DNA from: Microvirga lotononidis
Lineage (GTDB): Bacteria > Pseudomonadota > Alphaproteobacteria > Rhizobiales > Beijerinckiaceae
Reading direction: 5' to 3'
NCBI RefSeq assembly: GCF_034627025.1
Contig: NZ_CP141049.1
Location: 992,001 to 1,056,000 of the forward strand
Length of the DNA stretch: 64,000 nucleotides
Shown here: positions 18,284 through 27,635 of the stretch, piece after piece
Layout of the letters: every line of letters begins with the position of its first letter
How positions within the stretch are numbered: the stretch's first letter is position 1
Notes under the pieces: generated by a model
What the model was told of the DNA's origin: nothing
The model's input: the letters and a program-made list of their open reading frames with translations, nothing else
The model's database searches: none
Translations under genes and position numbers: made by a program

Positions 18284-20481
18284 CTGCGATCTTCCCCAAA
18301 ATCGAACCCCGTCACCTGACGCGACGCGCCATCGTCTACATTCGCCAGTCGACGCCGCGGCAGGTCCAGAACAACCAGGAGAGCACCCGCCGGCAGTATC
18401 AGCTGGCCGAGCGAGCGTGCCAGATGGGCTGGGCCGCACCCCAGGTCGAAGTCATTGACGAGGACCTGGGACAGTCTGGCGCCAGCAGCCACCTGCGGAC
18501 GGGCTTTCAACGCCTGGTCGCTGCAATCGGCCTGGGAGAGGTCGGCATCATTCTGGTGACGGAGGTCTCTCGCCTGTCGCGCCGCAACAGTGACTGGCAT
18601 CGCGTGATCGAATTGTGTGCCGTCTTCCGCACCTTGATTGCGGACGAGGACGGCGTGTACTGCCCGCAGGATCCAAATGACAGACTGCTGTTGGGCGTCA
18701 AAGGCACCCTATTTGCCGCGGAATTGCATATCCTGCATGCCAGGATGCGCGGCAATCTGCTCAACAAGGCCCGGCGCGGCGAGCTGGCCCTGCGCCTGCC
18801 GGTCGGCTATCGGCGGCTGGGGGACGGCACCGTCGTGCTCGATCCCGACGACGAGGTCCGGGCCGTGCTGATCCGGATCTTCGAGCGCTTCGCCCTGCTG
18901 CGCAACGGGCGCGCGGTTCAGCGCTACTTGGCGGATCACGGCCTCAAAATGCCGCGGTTGATCCAGCAGGGCGCCGAGGCTGGCCGCATCGTCTGGGTCC
19001 GGCCCACCTACCAGATGATCCAGCAGGTTTTGACCAGCCCAGTTTACGCCGGAGTCTTCGTCTACGGGCGCCGCAAGCAGGAGATCAGCCCCGGGGATCC
19101 TCCTGTCGTGACCACCCGACGCTGCCCCGTGGATGAGTGGGATATCGTCATCCCAGGCGTCTATCCGGCCTATCTCAGCTATGATCAGTACCTGCTGAAC
19201 CGGCGCTCCCTGCAGGACAACCTCTACAACTTCGCTGCCAAACGGCACGGCGCCCCGCGCGAGGGACGCGCTCTGCTGCAAGGCCTCGTGATCTGCGGGC
19301 GCTGTGGCCGGCGCATGAGCGTCAGCCATGGCAGCGATCGTCTGCGCTATGAGTGCCGGCGGGCGCAGATTGATTACGGCGCCCCGCTGTGTCAGGCCTT
19401 CCCGATCTCGCATCTCGATCGGGCGGCGGGAGAGGCTTTCCTGGAGGCGGTCAAGCCGGCAGCCCTTGCGACGACCTTGGAGGCGCTCGCCGTGCTCGAA
19501 CACGAGCGTCAGGCTCTCGACCGGCAGTGGCAGCTCAGGCTTGAACGCGCCCGCTACGATGTCCAGCGCGCTCAGCGACAATACGATGCGATCGAGCCCG
19601 AGAACCGCTTGGTCGCCCGAACGCTCGAGACACGGTGGAATGCGGCCTTGGAAACGCTCGAGCAGCTGGAGCAGGACTACGCCGTCATCCGGCGGACGGA
19701 ACTGCTGCCTCTGGATGGGGCCGAGCAACAAGCCGTTCGGCATCTGGCCGGAGATCTGCCAGGCCTCTGGCATGCCGGCACGACCACTGCTGTGGACCGC
19801 AAGCGCTTGCTGCGCCTGGTCATGTCAGAGGTTGTCGTCTCTGTTGATCCCCAGCACCGCCGGGCGGAGGTCGTCATTGTGTGGAGCGGTGGAGCGACAA
19901 GCCGGCACGAGGTGCACTGTCCGCCAGTGGGGTGGCATGCTTGCACTGAGCCCGAGGTGCTCGCGCGTCTGCGCGTTCTGGCAGAGAAATACCCTGACCA
20001 TCAGATCGCAATGTGGCTGAACACTGAAGGATTCCGCACGCGGACTGGCAAGTTCTGGACCTATGCCCGGGTTCACTCGATGCGCAAGCAGCATGGCATT
20101 CCCACGTTGTGTCCCCTGCAAACGCAAGGGGCTGTCCAGCGTGCGGATGGATTGATGCCGGCCAGGACGGCCGCGCAGCGGCTTGGCGTCTCGCCCTCCT
20201 TGCTGCATGTGTGGGTACGTCACGGCGTCTTGGACTTCGATCAACATCAGACGGCATCGCGGGTCTGGGTTCGCTTGAATGAAGACGATCTGGCTCGCCT
20301 CGATGGCACGAGCCCGATCGGTTATCGCCTGCCGCGCTTTGCCCAAGTGATGGCGGATGAGCATTTGTCGCGGGATGCGCTTTGGGCGAAGGTTCGCGAC
20401 AGAGACTATCAAGCCTTCCGGGTGCCGCATGGCCAAGTTTGGGAGTGGCACCTACGACGCTTACCCGGGCCGGCGGTTTGA
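18280..20481 (+). CDS. Large serine recombinase of element C (intact, 733 aa)
   Basis: Catalytic serine in IVYIRQSTPRQVQNNQES near residue 22; VSRLSRRNSDWHR; DEDGVYCPQDPNDRLLLGVKGT; Recombinase domain LTSPVYAGVFVYGRRK near residues 245-265; zinc ribbon CGRCGRRM with later Cys pairs near 345-375; long coiled coil (VLEHERQALDRQWQLRLERARYDVQRAQRQYDAIEPENRLVARTLE) near 405-470; C-terminal MerR/Xis-like helix-turn-helix (ARTAAQRLGVSPSLLHVWVRHGVLDF) near 635-660. Such enzymes cut att sites and exchange strands through a phosphoserine. The C-terminal helix-turn-helix is an unusual addition shared with copies A and D. Confidence 0.9.
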   Translation: MTAIFPKIEPRHLTRRAIVYIRQSTPRQVQNNQESTRRQYQLAERACQMGWAAPQVEVIDEDLGQSGASSHLRTGFQRLVAAIGLGEVGIILVTEVSRLSRRNSDWHRVIELCAVFRTLIADEDGVYCPQDPNDRLLLGVKGTLFAAELHILHARMRGNLLNKARRGELALRLPVGYRRLGDGTVVLDPDDEVRAVLIRIFERFALLRNGRAVQRYLADHGLKMPRLIQQGAEAGRIVWVRPTYQMIQQVLTSPVYAGVFVYGRRKQEISPGDPPVVTTRRCPVDEWDIVIPGVYPAYLSYDQYLLNRRSLQDNLYNFAAKRHGAPREGRALLQGLVICGRCGRRMSVSHGSDRLRYECRRAQIDYGAPLCQAFPISHLDRAAGEAFLEAVKPAALATTLEALAVLEHERQALDRQWQLRLERARYDVQRAQRQYDAIEPENRLVARTLETRWNAALETLEQLEQDYAVIRRTELLPLDGAEQQAVRHLAGDLPGLWHAGTTTAVDRKRLLRLVMSEVVVSVDPQHRRAEVVIVWSGGATSRHEVHCPPVGWHACTEPEVLARLRVLAEKYPDHQIAMWLNTEGFRTRTGKFWTYARVHSMRKQHGIPTLCPLQTQGAVQRADGLMPARTAAQRLGVSPSLLHVWVRHGVLDFDQHQTASRVWVRLNEDDLARLDGTSPIGYRLPRFAQVMADEHLSRDALWAKVRDRDYQAFRVPHGQVWEWHLRRLPGPAV

Positions 20482-20504
20482 CGTGACCAGAAGAGGAAGC
20501 ATCA

Positions 20505-21086
20505 TTATGAATGACGATCTTTGACAAGCTGGAAGAACAGGTGCGCTGCATCCGGTTCAAACGGCAGATACCCAAGTTCGTCGACAATCAGCAGCTTCGG
20601 TTTGGTATAGTGCATCAGCCGCTCCTCAAGCCGCCCCTCGGTATGAGCCTTGGCCAGCTGCGCCACCAGCGCGGGCGCAGGCACAAACAAGACCGTGTAG
20701 CCGGCCACGATCGCCTCCCGGCCGAGGGCCACGGCAAGATGCGTCTTGCCGACCCCGGGCGGTCCCAAGAGCAGAACAGCCTCGCCATTGGCAATGAACC
20801 GGCCCGTGGCCAACTCCCGGATCTGGCCCTTGTCGATGGAGGGCTGGGCCGCAAAGTCGAAGCCTGCCAGATCACGCACAAACGGAAATCGCGCCAAGCC
20901 AATGCTCATCTCGATCCGCCGCTCGTCCTTGCGCGCGATCTCCCGTTCGCAGAACAGTCCCAGGGCTTCCCGGATCGTCAACTCCCGCCGCCCCGCCTCG
21001 TCCACCAGGCTGTCGAGCTGGTCGCGGATGGCCGTCAGCTTGAGCCGGGTGAGCATCGCCACCAGATGATCGTGCGAGACCTCCAT
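20505..21086 (-). pseudogene. istB: istB, N-terminal part
   Basis: ATG 21086, directly at the istA stop. MEVSHDHLVAMLTRLKLTAIRDQLDSLVDEA start, Walker A LLLGPPGVGKTHLAVALG, Walker B KLLIVDELGYLPFEPDAAHLFFQLV, then foreign codons KDRHS and stop from element C. IstB is the AAA+ helper of IstA. The remaining 70 codons are at 17592-17814. Confidence 0.9.
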
Positions 21087-22312
21087 CAGAAGCCTCCCCC
21101 GGCTACGGCTTCGTATTCAGCCAGGGGCCGCAGCAACATCCCCGCGGCAGGCTCGGCGCGAACCACCTTGCCGCCAAAGCCGGCAACCCCCTCAAAGTGC
21201 GCCGGATCGACCAGGCGCTGCCGGCGTCCCGCTGGCCGGACATGTACCGCCACCTCCTGGCCGGCATGACAGATGCGCACGGTCCTGTCCGAGATCACCA
21301 CCCGGACGGTCGCTCCAATCAACCGCCAGGGCACCGAATAGGCATTGCCATCCACCTCGATGGCACAGTCGGCATGGACCTTGCGCGTGACCTCCCGCAG
21401 AACCTGGAAGGATGGAATTCCATCCAGCGGCTTGAGGGCTTGGGCTTCCTGGCGGGCAAAGCGCTCGGCCGGCACCTCCCCGGTGGTGCCGTGCACCCGC
21501 TGATCAGCCACCTCGCGCTCCCACTGCGCGAGATGAGCCTCAAGGGCGGCGAAACTCTCAAAGGCACGTCCGGCGACCGCGTTCTTCTTCACATAGCCAA
21601 CGCCGCGTTCGTCCTTGCCCTTGGTGCGGGCCCGGTACGGAAAGCAGGCCTGCGGCCGGAAGCCCCAATGCCGGGCAAAGGCGCGCAGGCGGGCATTGAA
21701 CTCCACTTCCCGCGTTTGGACGTCATGGTGCTGGACCAGGCCACGGTCATTGTCGAACAGGACCTCAGCGGGCACCCCACCAAAATGCCGGAAGCTGCTT
21801 TCCAGCCCCTCGAACCAGCTCTCCTGGCGCTCGTTGCGGAAGGCACGGACATGCAGGCGGCGCGAATAGCCCAGAGTGGCCACGAACAGAAACACCTTGG
21901 TGGAGGTTCCGGCAATCAGGACGCGCCGCTCGCCGAAGTCGATCTGCAACTGGTGCCCGGGCGGGGTCTCGAAACGGACGGTGGCTCGCGCCTGTGCCGC
22001 CAGCTCACGCCGCAGACCGACGACGGCCCGCTCCACCGTGCGCAGGCTGATGTCAATACCCTTCTCAGCGACAAGCTCCTGGCGCACGACATCGGCATTG
22101 CCGGCATGGCGGTGGAAGCGCTCGGCCAGCCAGTCCTCGAGCCCCGTCAGCGTGCGCCGGCGGATGGGACGCCGATAGACCCGGTAGCCGCCTTCGGCCA
22201 GGTAACGACGAACGGTCATGGGACTGCACCCCAGTTCGCGGGCAATCCGCTTGATGCCCCAGCCCAGAGCCTTCAACCGCAGCATCGCCGTCACATCATC
22301 CGGCGTTCGCAT
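21086..22312 (-). CDS. istA: IS21-family transposase IstA
   Basis: 408 aa from ATG 22312, with GGGGAGAGGTG just upstream as ribosome-binding site (longer in-frame start at 22369 possible). Helix-turn-helix LGWGIKRIARELGCSPMTVRRYLAEGG, integrase core LQIDFGERRVLIAG (first Asp), FDNDRGLVQHHDV (second Asp), KGKDERGVGYVKKNAV (Glu), and a C-terminal domain with VDGNAYSVPWRLIGATVRVVI. Intact. It shares the 21086 junction base with istB. It cannot act with its own broken IstB. Confidence 0.93.
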   Translation of the reverse strand: MRTPDDVTAMLRLKALGWGIKRIARELGCSPMTVRRYLAEGGYRVYRRPIRRRTLTGLEDWLAERFHRHAGNADVVRQELVAEKGIDISLRTVERAVVGLRRELAAQARATVRFETPPGHQLQIDFGERRVLIAGTSTKVFLFVATLGYSRRLHVRAFRNERQESWFEGLESSFRHFGGVPAEVLFDNDRGLVQHHDVQTREVEFNARLRAFARHWGFRPQACFPYRARTKGKDERGVGYVKKNAVAGRAFESFAALEAHLAQWEREVADQRVHGTTGEVPAERFARQEAQALKPLDGIPSFQVLREVTRKVHADCAIEVDGNAYSVPWRLIGATVRVVISDRTVRICHAGQEVAVHVRPAGRRQRLVDPAHFEGVAGFGGKVVRAEPAAGMLLRPLAEYEAVAGGGF

Positions 22313-22440
22313 CACCTCTCCCCGCGGGACCTCCGCCCGGGGAGAACTCTGACATTCCTGTGACCTCATCTCGTCCTCTCAAAAGTAGGCGCGATGGGTC
22401 CAGCTCTTCATGTCGTCAGGGATCTAGTTTTACATGTCGC

Positions 22441-22676
22441 CCGATACGAGCCGGCGCAGTCGATCGCGTTTGGTCTCATTGGGCATGGCATAACCCCTTC
22501 CCGATATGTAAGATAAATTATGCCTCACAAGCGGATCCGTCAATCTGATAAAGCCAGCTAACGTACGGGATACACGCTGGAACTTGGCGCGGAGTCGAGG
22601 CCAATGCCGAGAGTGAAGGCTGCGTGCCGCGGCATAATTAGCATGACATCTGCGGCATAAATTGCCTGACACGCGG
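22441..22676. other. Remnant stretch with a gene start and repeated GCGGCATAA words
   Basis: On the minus strand a short reading MPNETKRDRLRRLVSG (from 22490) begins behind GAAGGGG and is cut by the IS21 end at 22436, so it looks like the 5' end of a lost gene. GCGGCATAATTA (22629-22640) and GCGGCATAAATTG (22652-22664) are near-repeats 23 bp apart, reminiscent of the ends of recombinase-in-trio elements. No complete gene. Confidence 0.35.
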
Positions 22677-22946
22677 TCAGCCGCCATGGCTGCGCTCAAT
22701 TTGCGCGATCAACGCCGCCAAGGTTGCCAGATCATCGGGACGCACGAACGACCCGCAGGCCGCGACCTGAATGAAAACATCGGGTCCGGCGACGTCGGTC
22801 CATGACGCAAGCAGAGAGCGAAGCCGTCCCTCCGCGTCGTAGAACATGACGCGGTCCTCACCCCAGTTCTGCTTGCGGGTCGATAGCACGAAGCGCTGGC
22901 CGCGCCACGGATGGAACGGGTGTGTAACCTCGAACTCTATGCGTGC
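22677..22946 (-). CDS. Orphan DUF5372-like helper protein
   Basis: Minus-strand reading EVTHPFHPWRGQRFVLSTRKQNWGEDRVMFYDAEGRLRSLLASWTDVAGPDVFIQVAACGSFVRPDDLATLAALIAQIERSHGG. It is the most typical member of the helper family here (THPFHPxxGQRF, GEDRV..YDxxGRLRSLxAxWTDV), although its recombinase is gone. No ATG is visible upstream in frame, so the start is unknown and the gene may be truncated. Confidence 0.55.
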   Translation of the reverse strand, partial: ARIEFEVTHPFHPWRGQRFVLSTRKQNWGEDRVMFYDAEGRLRSLLASWTDVAGPDVFIQVAACGSFVRPDDLATLAALIAQIERSHGG

Positions 22947-22987
22947 TTGAGTGTCAGCACGAACTGCAGTCCTAGACTTGAAGGAAA

Positions 22988-23167
22988 GGCAAGGCCGAGC
23001 GCTTCATCCAGACCCTTCTGCGGGAGTGGGCCTATGCGATCCCGTTCAGTTCATCGGATGCTCGGGCCGCTGACCTGCCGCGGTGGTTGACCTGGTATAA
23101 TCAGTAGCGCCCGCATGGTAGTCTTGGCCGACGAACACCGGCTCAGGCCCTCGCTGGAACAACCTGA
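22988..23167 (+). pseudogene. IS481-family transposase, 3' fragment
   Basis: GKAERFIQTLLREWAYAIPFSSSDARAADLPRWLTWYNQ, in-frame TAG (23105-23107), RPHGSLGRRTPAQALAGTT. This is the C-terminal end of IS481 transposases (GKAERF with the Glu, YNxxRPHGSLG). Only the last 60 codons remain. Confidence 0.85.
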
Positions 23168-23218
23168 TCAGAACTCACATCTAGAGATGGTTTCCGCTTA
23201 TAGGCCAGGAGCTCTCGG

Positions 23219-25825
23219 TCACAATGGCCTGTCCCGGTCGACCGGCAGGCTGAAGTGAAAGACCGCGCCCCGAGGCTCGTTGGCGCTCGCCCACAATCGT
23301 CCGCCGTGCGCCTCGATGATCGAGCGGCAGATGGCCAGACCCATGCCCATCCCCTCCGCTTTCGTCGTGTAAAACGCCTCGAACATCCGTCCCGCATTCT
23401 GTGACTCCAACCCGACGCCGGTGTCCTGCACGGCCACCAGCACTGCGGCTTCCTCGCGCCGGGACCGGATCAGCAGCTCGCGCGGCCGCTCCGTCACATC
23501 CTTCATGGCCTCGATACCGTTCAGCACCAGGTTCAACAACACCTGCTGCAGCTGCACGTGATCGCCCATCACGGGCGGTAGATCGGGCGCCTGCTCGGTA
23601 CGCAGCAGGATCCGATGCTGGCTCACCTCCCCATGGACGAGGGCGACCACATTTTGAATGAGATCATTTAGGTTCACCCGCTTCGCGACGGCGGCTTTCT
23701 TCCGGAGGAGTGCGCGTACCCGGCCGATCACCTCGCTGGCCCGGTGTCCGTCCCGCGTGATGCGCTCCAGCGTCTCGCGGGCCTCGTCGAGCTCGGGCGG
23801 CTCGTGGGCGAGCCAGCGCAGGGCCGCATTGGCATTAGTGACGATGGCACCCAACGGCTGGTTGACCTCGTGCGCGATCGAGGCGGTTAGCGCGCTCATC
23901 GTCGTCACACGGGTGACATGCGCGAGCTCAGCCTGCGCCTTGTGCAGCGCCTCCTCGGCGCGCCTGCGCTCGGTCACATCCATTACCGTGCCAACGTATT
24001 CGACGACAGCGCCGGTGTCATCGAACACCGGATGCCCGCTCACGTGCAGGTGCTTGACCGTTCCGTCGGGCAGCACGATCCCGTGCTCGACCGCATACTC
24101 GGCCTTCTCGCAGACTGCCGTCCTGATGCGTTCGAGAACTCGGTCGCGATCGTCCGGATGCCAAAAGCAAGCGAGCTCATTCACGTCGGGGGCACGGCTG
24201 CGTTGCGGATCCAATCCATAGATCCGGAACATCTCCTCGGACCAGTAAATCACTTGCTCGGTGGCCGGGGTGTAGGCGCAACTGCCGGTGTGACTGAGGC
24301 GCTGCGCCTCGGCAAGGTAGTGCTCGCTCCGCCGCAAAGCGGCTTCGGCCCGCTTGCGGTCTTCAATGTCGGTCAGAATGCCATACCATTTGAGGATGGT
24401 GCCGTGCTCATCGCGCAGCGGCACGGCACGGTCCAAGAACCAGCGATAGGCCCCGTCCGCCGCCCGGCGGTAACGCGACTCATTTTCGTATGGCTCGCCT
24501 ACCGCCGCGCACACTCGCCACTTCTCCAAATTGCGCTCCAGGTCGGCCGGATGGACAACGCTTTGCCAGCCGGATCCGGCCGTGTCCTCCTGGGACAAGC
24601 CTGAGTATTCGCGCCATCCCCGGCTGGCAAACGCAGCAATAGGCCCGAAGGGCCCCGGCAAAACGATGTACACCATGGCCGGCAGGTTCTCGATCAGATC
24701 ACGCAGCTCCTGTTCGCTCCGCCGGGCCGCCTCTTGGGCGCACTTGCGCTCAGTAGTGTCTTCGCATGCGACCAGGATGACTTGGCACTTCCTCAACAGC
24801 ACGGACCGAGCGGTTTCGCGCACCCAGAGCTCCGTGCCGTCCTTGCGTACCTTGCGAACCTCCCAACTCATCGCCTTGTTAGGCTGGGCGAAGCAGCTAG
24901 CGATGTTCCTCTGCACGGTCTCCCGGTCCGGCTCGTAGAACACGCTCAGCACTGGAGTGCGGACCAGTTCATCAACTGTATAGCCGAGTTGCTCGGCTCC
25001 GAAGGGATTGACGGACAGGATGGTGCCGGCCGCGTCCGCCATGAAGTACATGGTTGGGTTGCACTCGAACACCGCCTTCCATTGCTCCTCGCTCTCGCGC
25101 AGCGCCTCCTCCGCCCGCTTGCGCTCAGTGATGTCGTTGTTGGTCTCCAGGATCGCGACGGGACGGCCCCGTGCGTCCCGTCGCATCGACCAGCGGCTCG
25201 CCACGATCGCCTGCGTGCCGTCTTTCCTGGTGTGGACGAGCTCCCCGTCCCAACGGCCTGTGCGGAGCAACTCGGCCGTGATCTCTTCGAGCGGCCTGGG
25301 GAAGATCGTCTGGGTGAGCTGGTGAGAGACCTGGCCGATAGCTTCTCCTTTGTTCCACCCGTACTGCTCCTCGGCGCCGCGATTCCAGTAGGTGATGACG
25401 TCGTTCGGGTCGCGCACGAAGATCGTGTCGTGGGTAAGATCGAGGAGACCCGCCTGCTCGCGCAGCACCGTTTCTCTCGATCGGCTGTGCACGGCGAGGA
25501 ATGCCGTAACGCCGATCGCCGCAAGGCTGAGAAGGCGGTTTGAAAGAGCGATGCTTGGCGATGCATCGTGCTGCGCCAGCACATAGCTCAGCATCGTCAG
25601 CGCCATGCAGCCCACCGCCACGAGCACAACACCGCGCGCCTGAAGAACCTTGGCCGTGAGCAGCACGACGCCCACGTACAGTACGGCGACGGCGATCTCC
25701 GCAGGGGTCATCGTATCGAGAATGAAGATCCCGATAGCGGTGACAGCGCTAACAGCTCGAAGTACACGCGACGAGACGATTGGCGACGTCGCCTGATCTT
25801 GCCCTTGGGTCTGCCCTGCCTGCAT
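23219..25825 (-). CDS. Membrane-bound multi-PAS sensor histidine kinase
   Basis: 868 aa. Residues 20-110 form several membrane spans (AVSAVTAIGIFILDTM, IAVAVLYVGVVLLTA, VVLVAVGCMALTMLSYVLA, LLSLAAIGVTAFLAV). Four PAS/PAC units follow, about 125-240, 245-370, 375-500 and 500-630, each closing with an (I/V)TERK/R-type motif (NNDITERKRAEE, CEDTTERK, LTDIEDRKRAE, VMDVTERRRAEE). HisKA has the phosphorylated His652 in SIAHEVNQPLGAIVTNANAALRW, and HATPase has NLVLNGIEAM, DTGVGL and GMGLAICRSIIEAHGG. No response regulator gene is adjacent, so the partner is unknown. Its signal is unknown. One of few intact non-mobile genes here. Confidence 0.92.
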   Translation of the reverse strand: MQAGQTQGQDQATSPIVSSRVLRAVSAVTAIGIFILDTMTPAEIAVAVLYVGVVLLTAKVLQARGVVLVAVGCMALTMLSYVLAQHDASPSIALSNRLLSLAAIGVTAFLAVHSRSRETVLREQAGLLDLTHDTIFVRDPNDVITYWNRGAEEQYGWNKGEAIGQVSHQLTQTIFPRPLEEITAELLRTGRWDGELVHTRKDGTQAIVASRWSMRRDARGRPVAILETNNDITERKRAEEALRESEEQWKAVFECNPTMYFMADAAGTILSVNPFGAEQLGYTVDELVRTPVLSVFYEPDRETVQRNIASCFAQPNKAMSWEVRKVRKDGTELWVRETARSVLLRKCQVILVACEDTTERKCAQEAARRSEQELRDLIENLPAMVYIVLPGPFGPIAAFASRGWREYSGLSQEDTAGSGWQSVVHPADLERNLEKWRVCAAVGEPYENESRYRRAADGAYRWFLDRAVPLRDEHGTILKWYGILTDIEDRKRAEAALRRSEHYLAEAQRLSHTGSCAYTPATEQVIYWSEEMFRIYGLDPQRSRAPDVNELACFWHPDDRDRVLERIRTAVCEKAEYAVEHGIVLPDGTVKHLHVSGHPVFDDTGAVVEYVGTVMDVTERRRAEEALHKAQAELAHVTRVTTMSALTASIAHEVNQPLGAIVTNANAALRWLAHEPPELDEARETLERITRDGHRASEVIGRVRALLRKKAAVAKRVNLNDLIQNVVALVHGEVSQHRILLRTEQAPDLPPVMGDHVQLQQVLLNLVLNGIEAMKDVTERPRELLIRSRREEAAVLVAVQDTGVGLESQNAGRMFEAFYTTKAEGMGMGLAICRSIIEAHGGRLWASANEPRGAVFHFSLPVDRDRPL

Positions 25826-26271
25826 GTTGCAACCTCACCAGGGACATGCCGGTGGTCCCAGTTCCGGAGCGACGGAGCATAAACCGCCGGCTCCGACCGC
25901 CAGTTGCCCGATTTGCAGCGCCGTTAGTTTGGCTCGATCGACCTCGCAGGTAAAGCGGCAGCAGCGAAGCGCAGCAACATGGCGCTGGCCGATTTGTTCT
26001 GGCAATTGCTTTGGCTGCTCCTTCCAAGCGCCTGTGCAAAAGGGGCTGCGCCAGGACAGGAACCGATCCAGTGCCACGCCCTAAGTTCGCTTGATGTGCG
26101 GGAGGAGGGTTTGAGTATCCGAAATATCTCGGAGATGATCAACTTGACCTTGGTTTCGGACGAAAGATCTAGGCCCAATACCGTTGACTTAAGCTGCCGA
26201 TGGGGTGTGAAGTGACGAGGGGGGTAGCTTGCGGAGGGTTCAGTCATGACCGAACTATACCTGTGATGGAG
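25826..26271. other. Region without a recognised gene
   Basis: About 450 bp between the kinase gene and the IS110/IS1111 left repeat. Minus-strand reading ALDRFLSWRSPFCTGAWKEQPKQLPEQ to LTALQIGQLAVGAGG (26077-25870) looks protein-like but has no start or family I recognise. Probably a remnant. Confidence 0.35.
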
Positions 26272-26348
26272 TGGATGCCCCCTCCTGACGGCATCACAAT
26301 GTGCCAAGGTGGTGATCTGAGGATCATTCACAAATGGAGAGGGCATCC

Positions 26349-27377
26349 GTGACAGACGTTAACATCATTGGTCTCGACCTTGCAAAGCGTGTCTTTCAGG
26401 CGCACGGCGCCCGCGCCGATGGGAGCGTGGCCTTTCGCCGGAAACTGACCCGCCAGCAGGTTCTGACGTTCTTCTCCAAGCAGCCACGTTGCATTGTTGC
26501 GATGGAGGCCTGCGCCACAGCGCATGACTGGGGCCGCGAACTTCAGGTTCTCGGGCATGAAGTGCGGCTCATCCCGCCGGTCTATGTAAAACCTTTCGTT
26601 AAGCGCCAGAAGAACGACGCGGCGGACGCAGAGGCCATCGCCGAGGCGGCGGCACGCCCGACCATGCGGTTCGTCACAGTCAAAACCGAGGAACAGCAGG
26701 CGCGAGCGATGGTCTTCCGCACGCGGGATCTTCTCGTGCGCCAACGCACGCAGCTGATCAATGCGCTGCGGGGGCATCTCGCCGAGCACGGCGTCGTCGC
26801 GCCACAGGGAACAGCCAAAGTGAAGCTGCTCAGCGATGTGATCGAGGACGTCAACACGACCCTTCAGCCACTGGTCGTCGAACTCGGTCGCCTCTATCTC
26901 GACCAGATCGCAGCCCTCGACGGCAAGATCGCGGATCTCGAGAGGGTGTTGAAACGCGAGGCCGCGCGTGGGGTGACGACGTCACGCCTGCAGACCATGC
27001 CCGGGATCGGGCCGATCACCGCAATGGCGATCGAAACCTTCGCACCGCCGATGGAGAGCTTCAGACGCGGACGCGACTTCGCCGCCTGGCTCGGGCTTGT
27101 CCCGGTCCAGCACTCCACCGGCGGCAAGCAGGTGCTCGGGCGCACCTCGAAGATGGGCCAGCGTGATATCCGACGTCTGCTCATCATCGGCGCGATGGCT
27201 GTCGTCAAGAGCGCAGGGCGCAAGAGCGCGCCGGAAGGCTCCTGGCTTGCCCGCATGCTGGCGCGCAAGCCGAGGATGCTCGTGGCCATTGCGCTGGCGA
27301 ACAAGATGGCGCGGTCCGCCTGGGCCATGCTGACGAAAGGCGAGGACTTCAGAGTTCCGGCAGCAACGGCGTCGTGA
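26349..27377 (+). CDS. IS110-family (IS1111 type) recombinase
   Basis: 342 aa from GTG 26349, with GGAGAGGG 5 nt upstream (an ATG at 26334 would add five codons). DEDD domain: NIIGLDLAKRVFQAHG (Asp), IVAMEACATAHDWGREL (Glu), KNDAADAEAIAEAA (Asp, Asp). C-terminal Transposase_20 region: RLQTMPGIGPITAMAIETF, DFAAWLGLVPVQHSTGGKQVLGRTSKMGQRDIRRLLI with the catalytic-serine region SKMG. Intact. Confidence 0.93.
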   Translation: MTDVNIIGLDLAKRVFQAHGARADGSVAFRRKLTRQQVLTFFSKQPRCIVAMEACATAHDWGRELQVLGHEVRLIPPVYVKPFVKRQKNDAADAEAIAEAAARPTMRFVTVKTEEQQARAMVFRTRDLLVRQRTQLINALRGHLAEHGVVAPQGTAKVKLLSDVIEDVNTTLQPLVVELGRLYLDQIAALDGKIADLERVLKREAARGVTTSRLQTMPGIGPITAMAIETFAPPMESFRRGRDFAAWLGLVPVQHSTGGKQVLGRTSKMGQRDIRRLLIIGAMAVVKSAGRKSAPEGSWLARMLARKPRMLVAIALANKMARSAWAMLTKGEDFRVPAATAS

Positions 27378-27635
27378 TCGGGAGATCCGGCATCGATCCT
27401 GCCGGTGCGTCAGGCGTGTGAGGAGGTCGAGGAACAGTAAGGGCAAAACGATCGGTCAGATCGGGAGCAGGAAAAGCATTATCACCCAAAGAGCTTCGCG
27501 CTCGGGAATTTGATCTGCACCTGCTCCGCGTATCTCCATACCGGCCAGCGGCATGATCATGGCCGCAACAGAAGGCCTGATACATGACCGCACCCGATCA
27601 CATGCCGAAGCTGTTCAGAAATCCCTTGCGCGAAC
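27378..27635 (+). ncRNA. Possible bridge-RNA region of the IS1111-type element
   Basis: 258 nt between the recombinase stop and the right inverted repeat with no credible gene. IS1111-type elements are known to encode their bridge RNA on this side. I did not identify guide matches here, so this is a placement by rule, not by sequence proof. Confidence 0.35.

Larger units (their letters stand above)
17815..20516 (+). mobile_element. Serine recombinase element C
   Basis: Inserted in istB: minus-strand istB sequence ends near 20517 and resumes near 17814. Left-end motif AACTGATGAGTTGGATCC (17830-17847) matches AACTGCACCTGGATCC of element D; right-end motif GCATCATTATGAA (20499-20511) matches elements A and D. 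Carries two helpers and an intact recombinase. This is the only copy in the window with an unbroken recombinase. Confidence 0.7.
17541..22436 (-). mobile_element. IS21-family element 2, split by recombinase element C
   Basis: Each end carries two copies of a roughly 22-bp repeat (plus strand consensus near GGGTCTAGTT..ATGTCGCC): GCGACATTCGGAACTAGACC and GCGACAGATAGAACTAGACC at 17541-17585, and the inverse pair at 22391-22436. Genes istA and istB lie on the minus strand. istB is split by element C. Ends are placed to within a few bases. Confidence 0.75.

Noticed and set aside
24734..25543. Plus-strand open frame opposite the histidine kinase
   Set aside because: Antisense shadow of the PAS region; no recognisable domain.
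25924..26346. Minus-strand 140-codon frame near the kinase
   Set aside because: No family signal, overlaps the IS1111-type left end, no ribosome-binding site.
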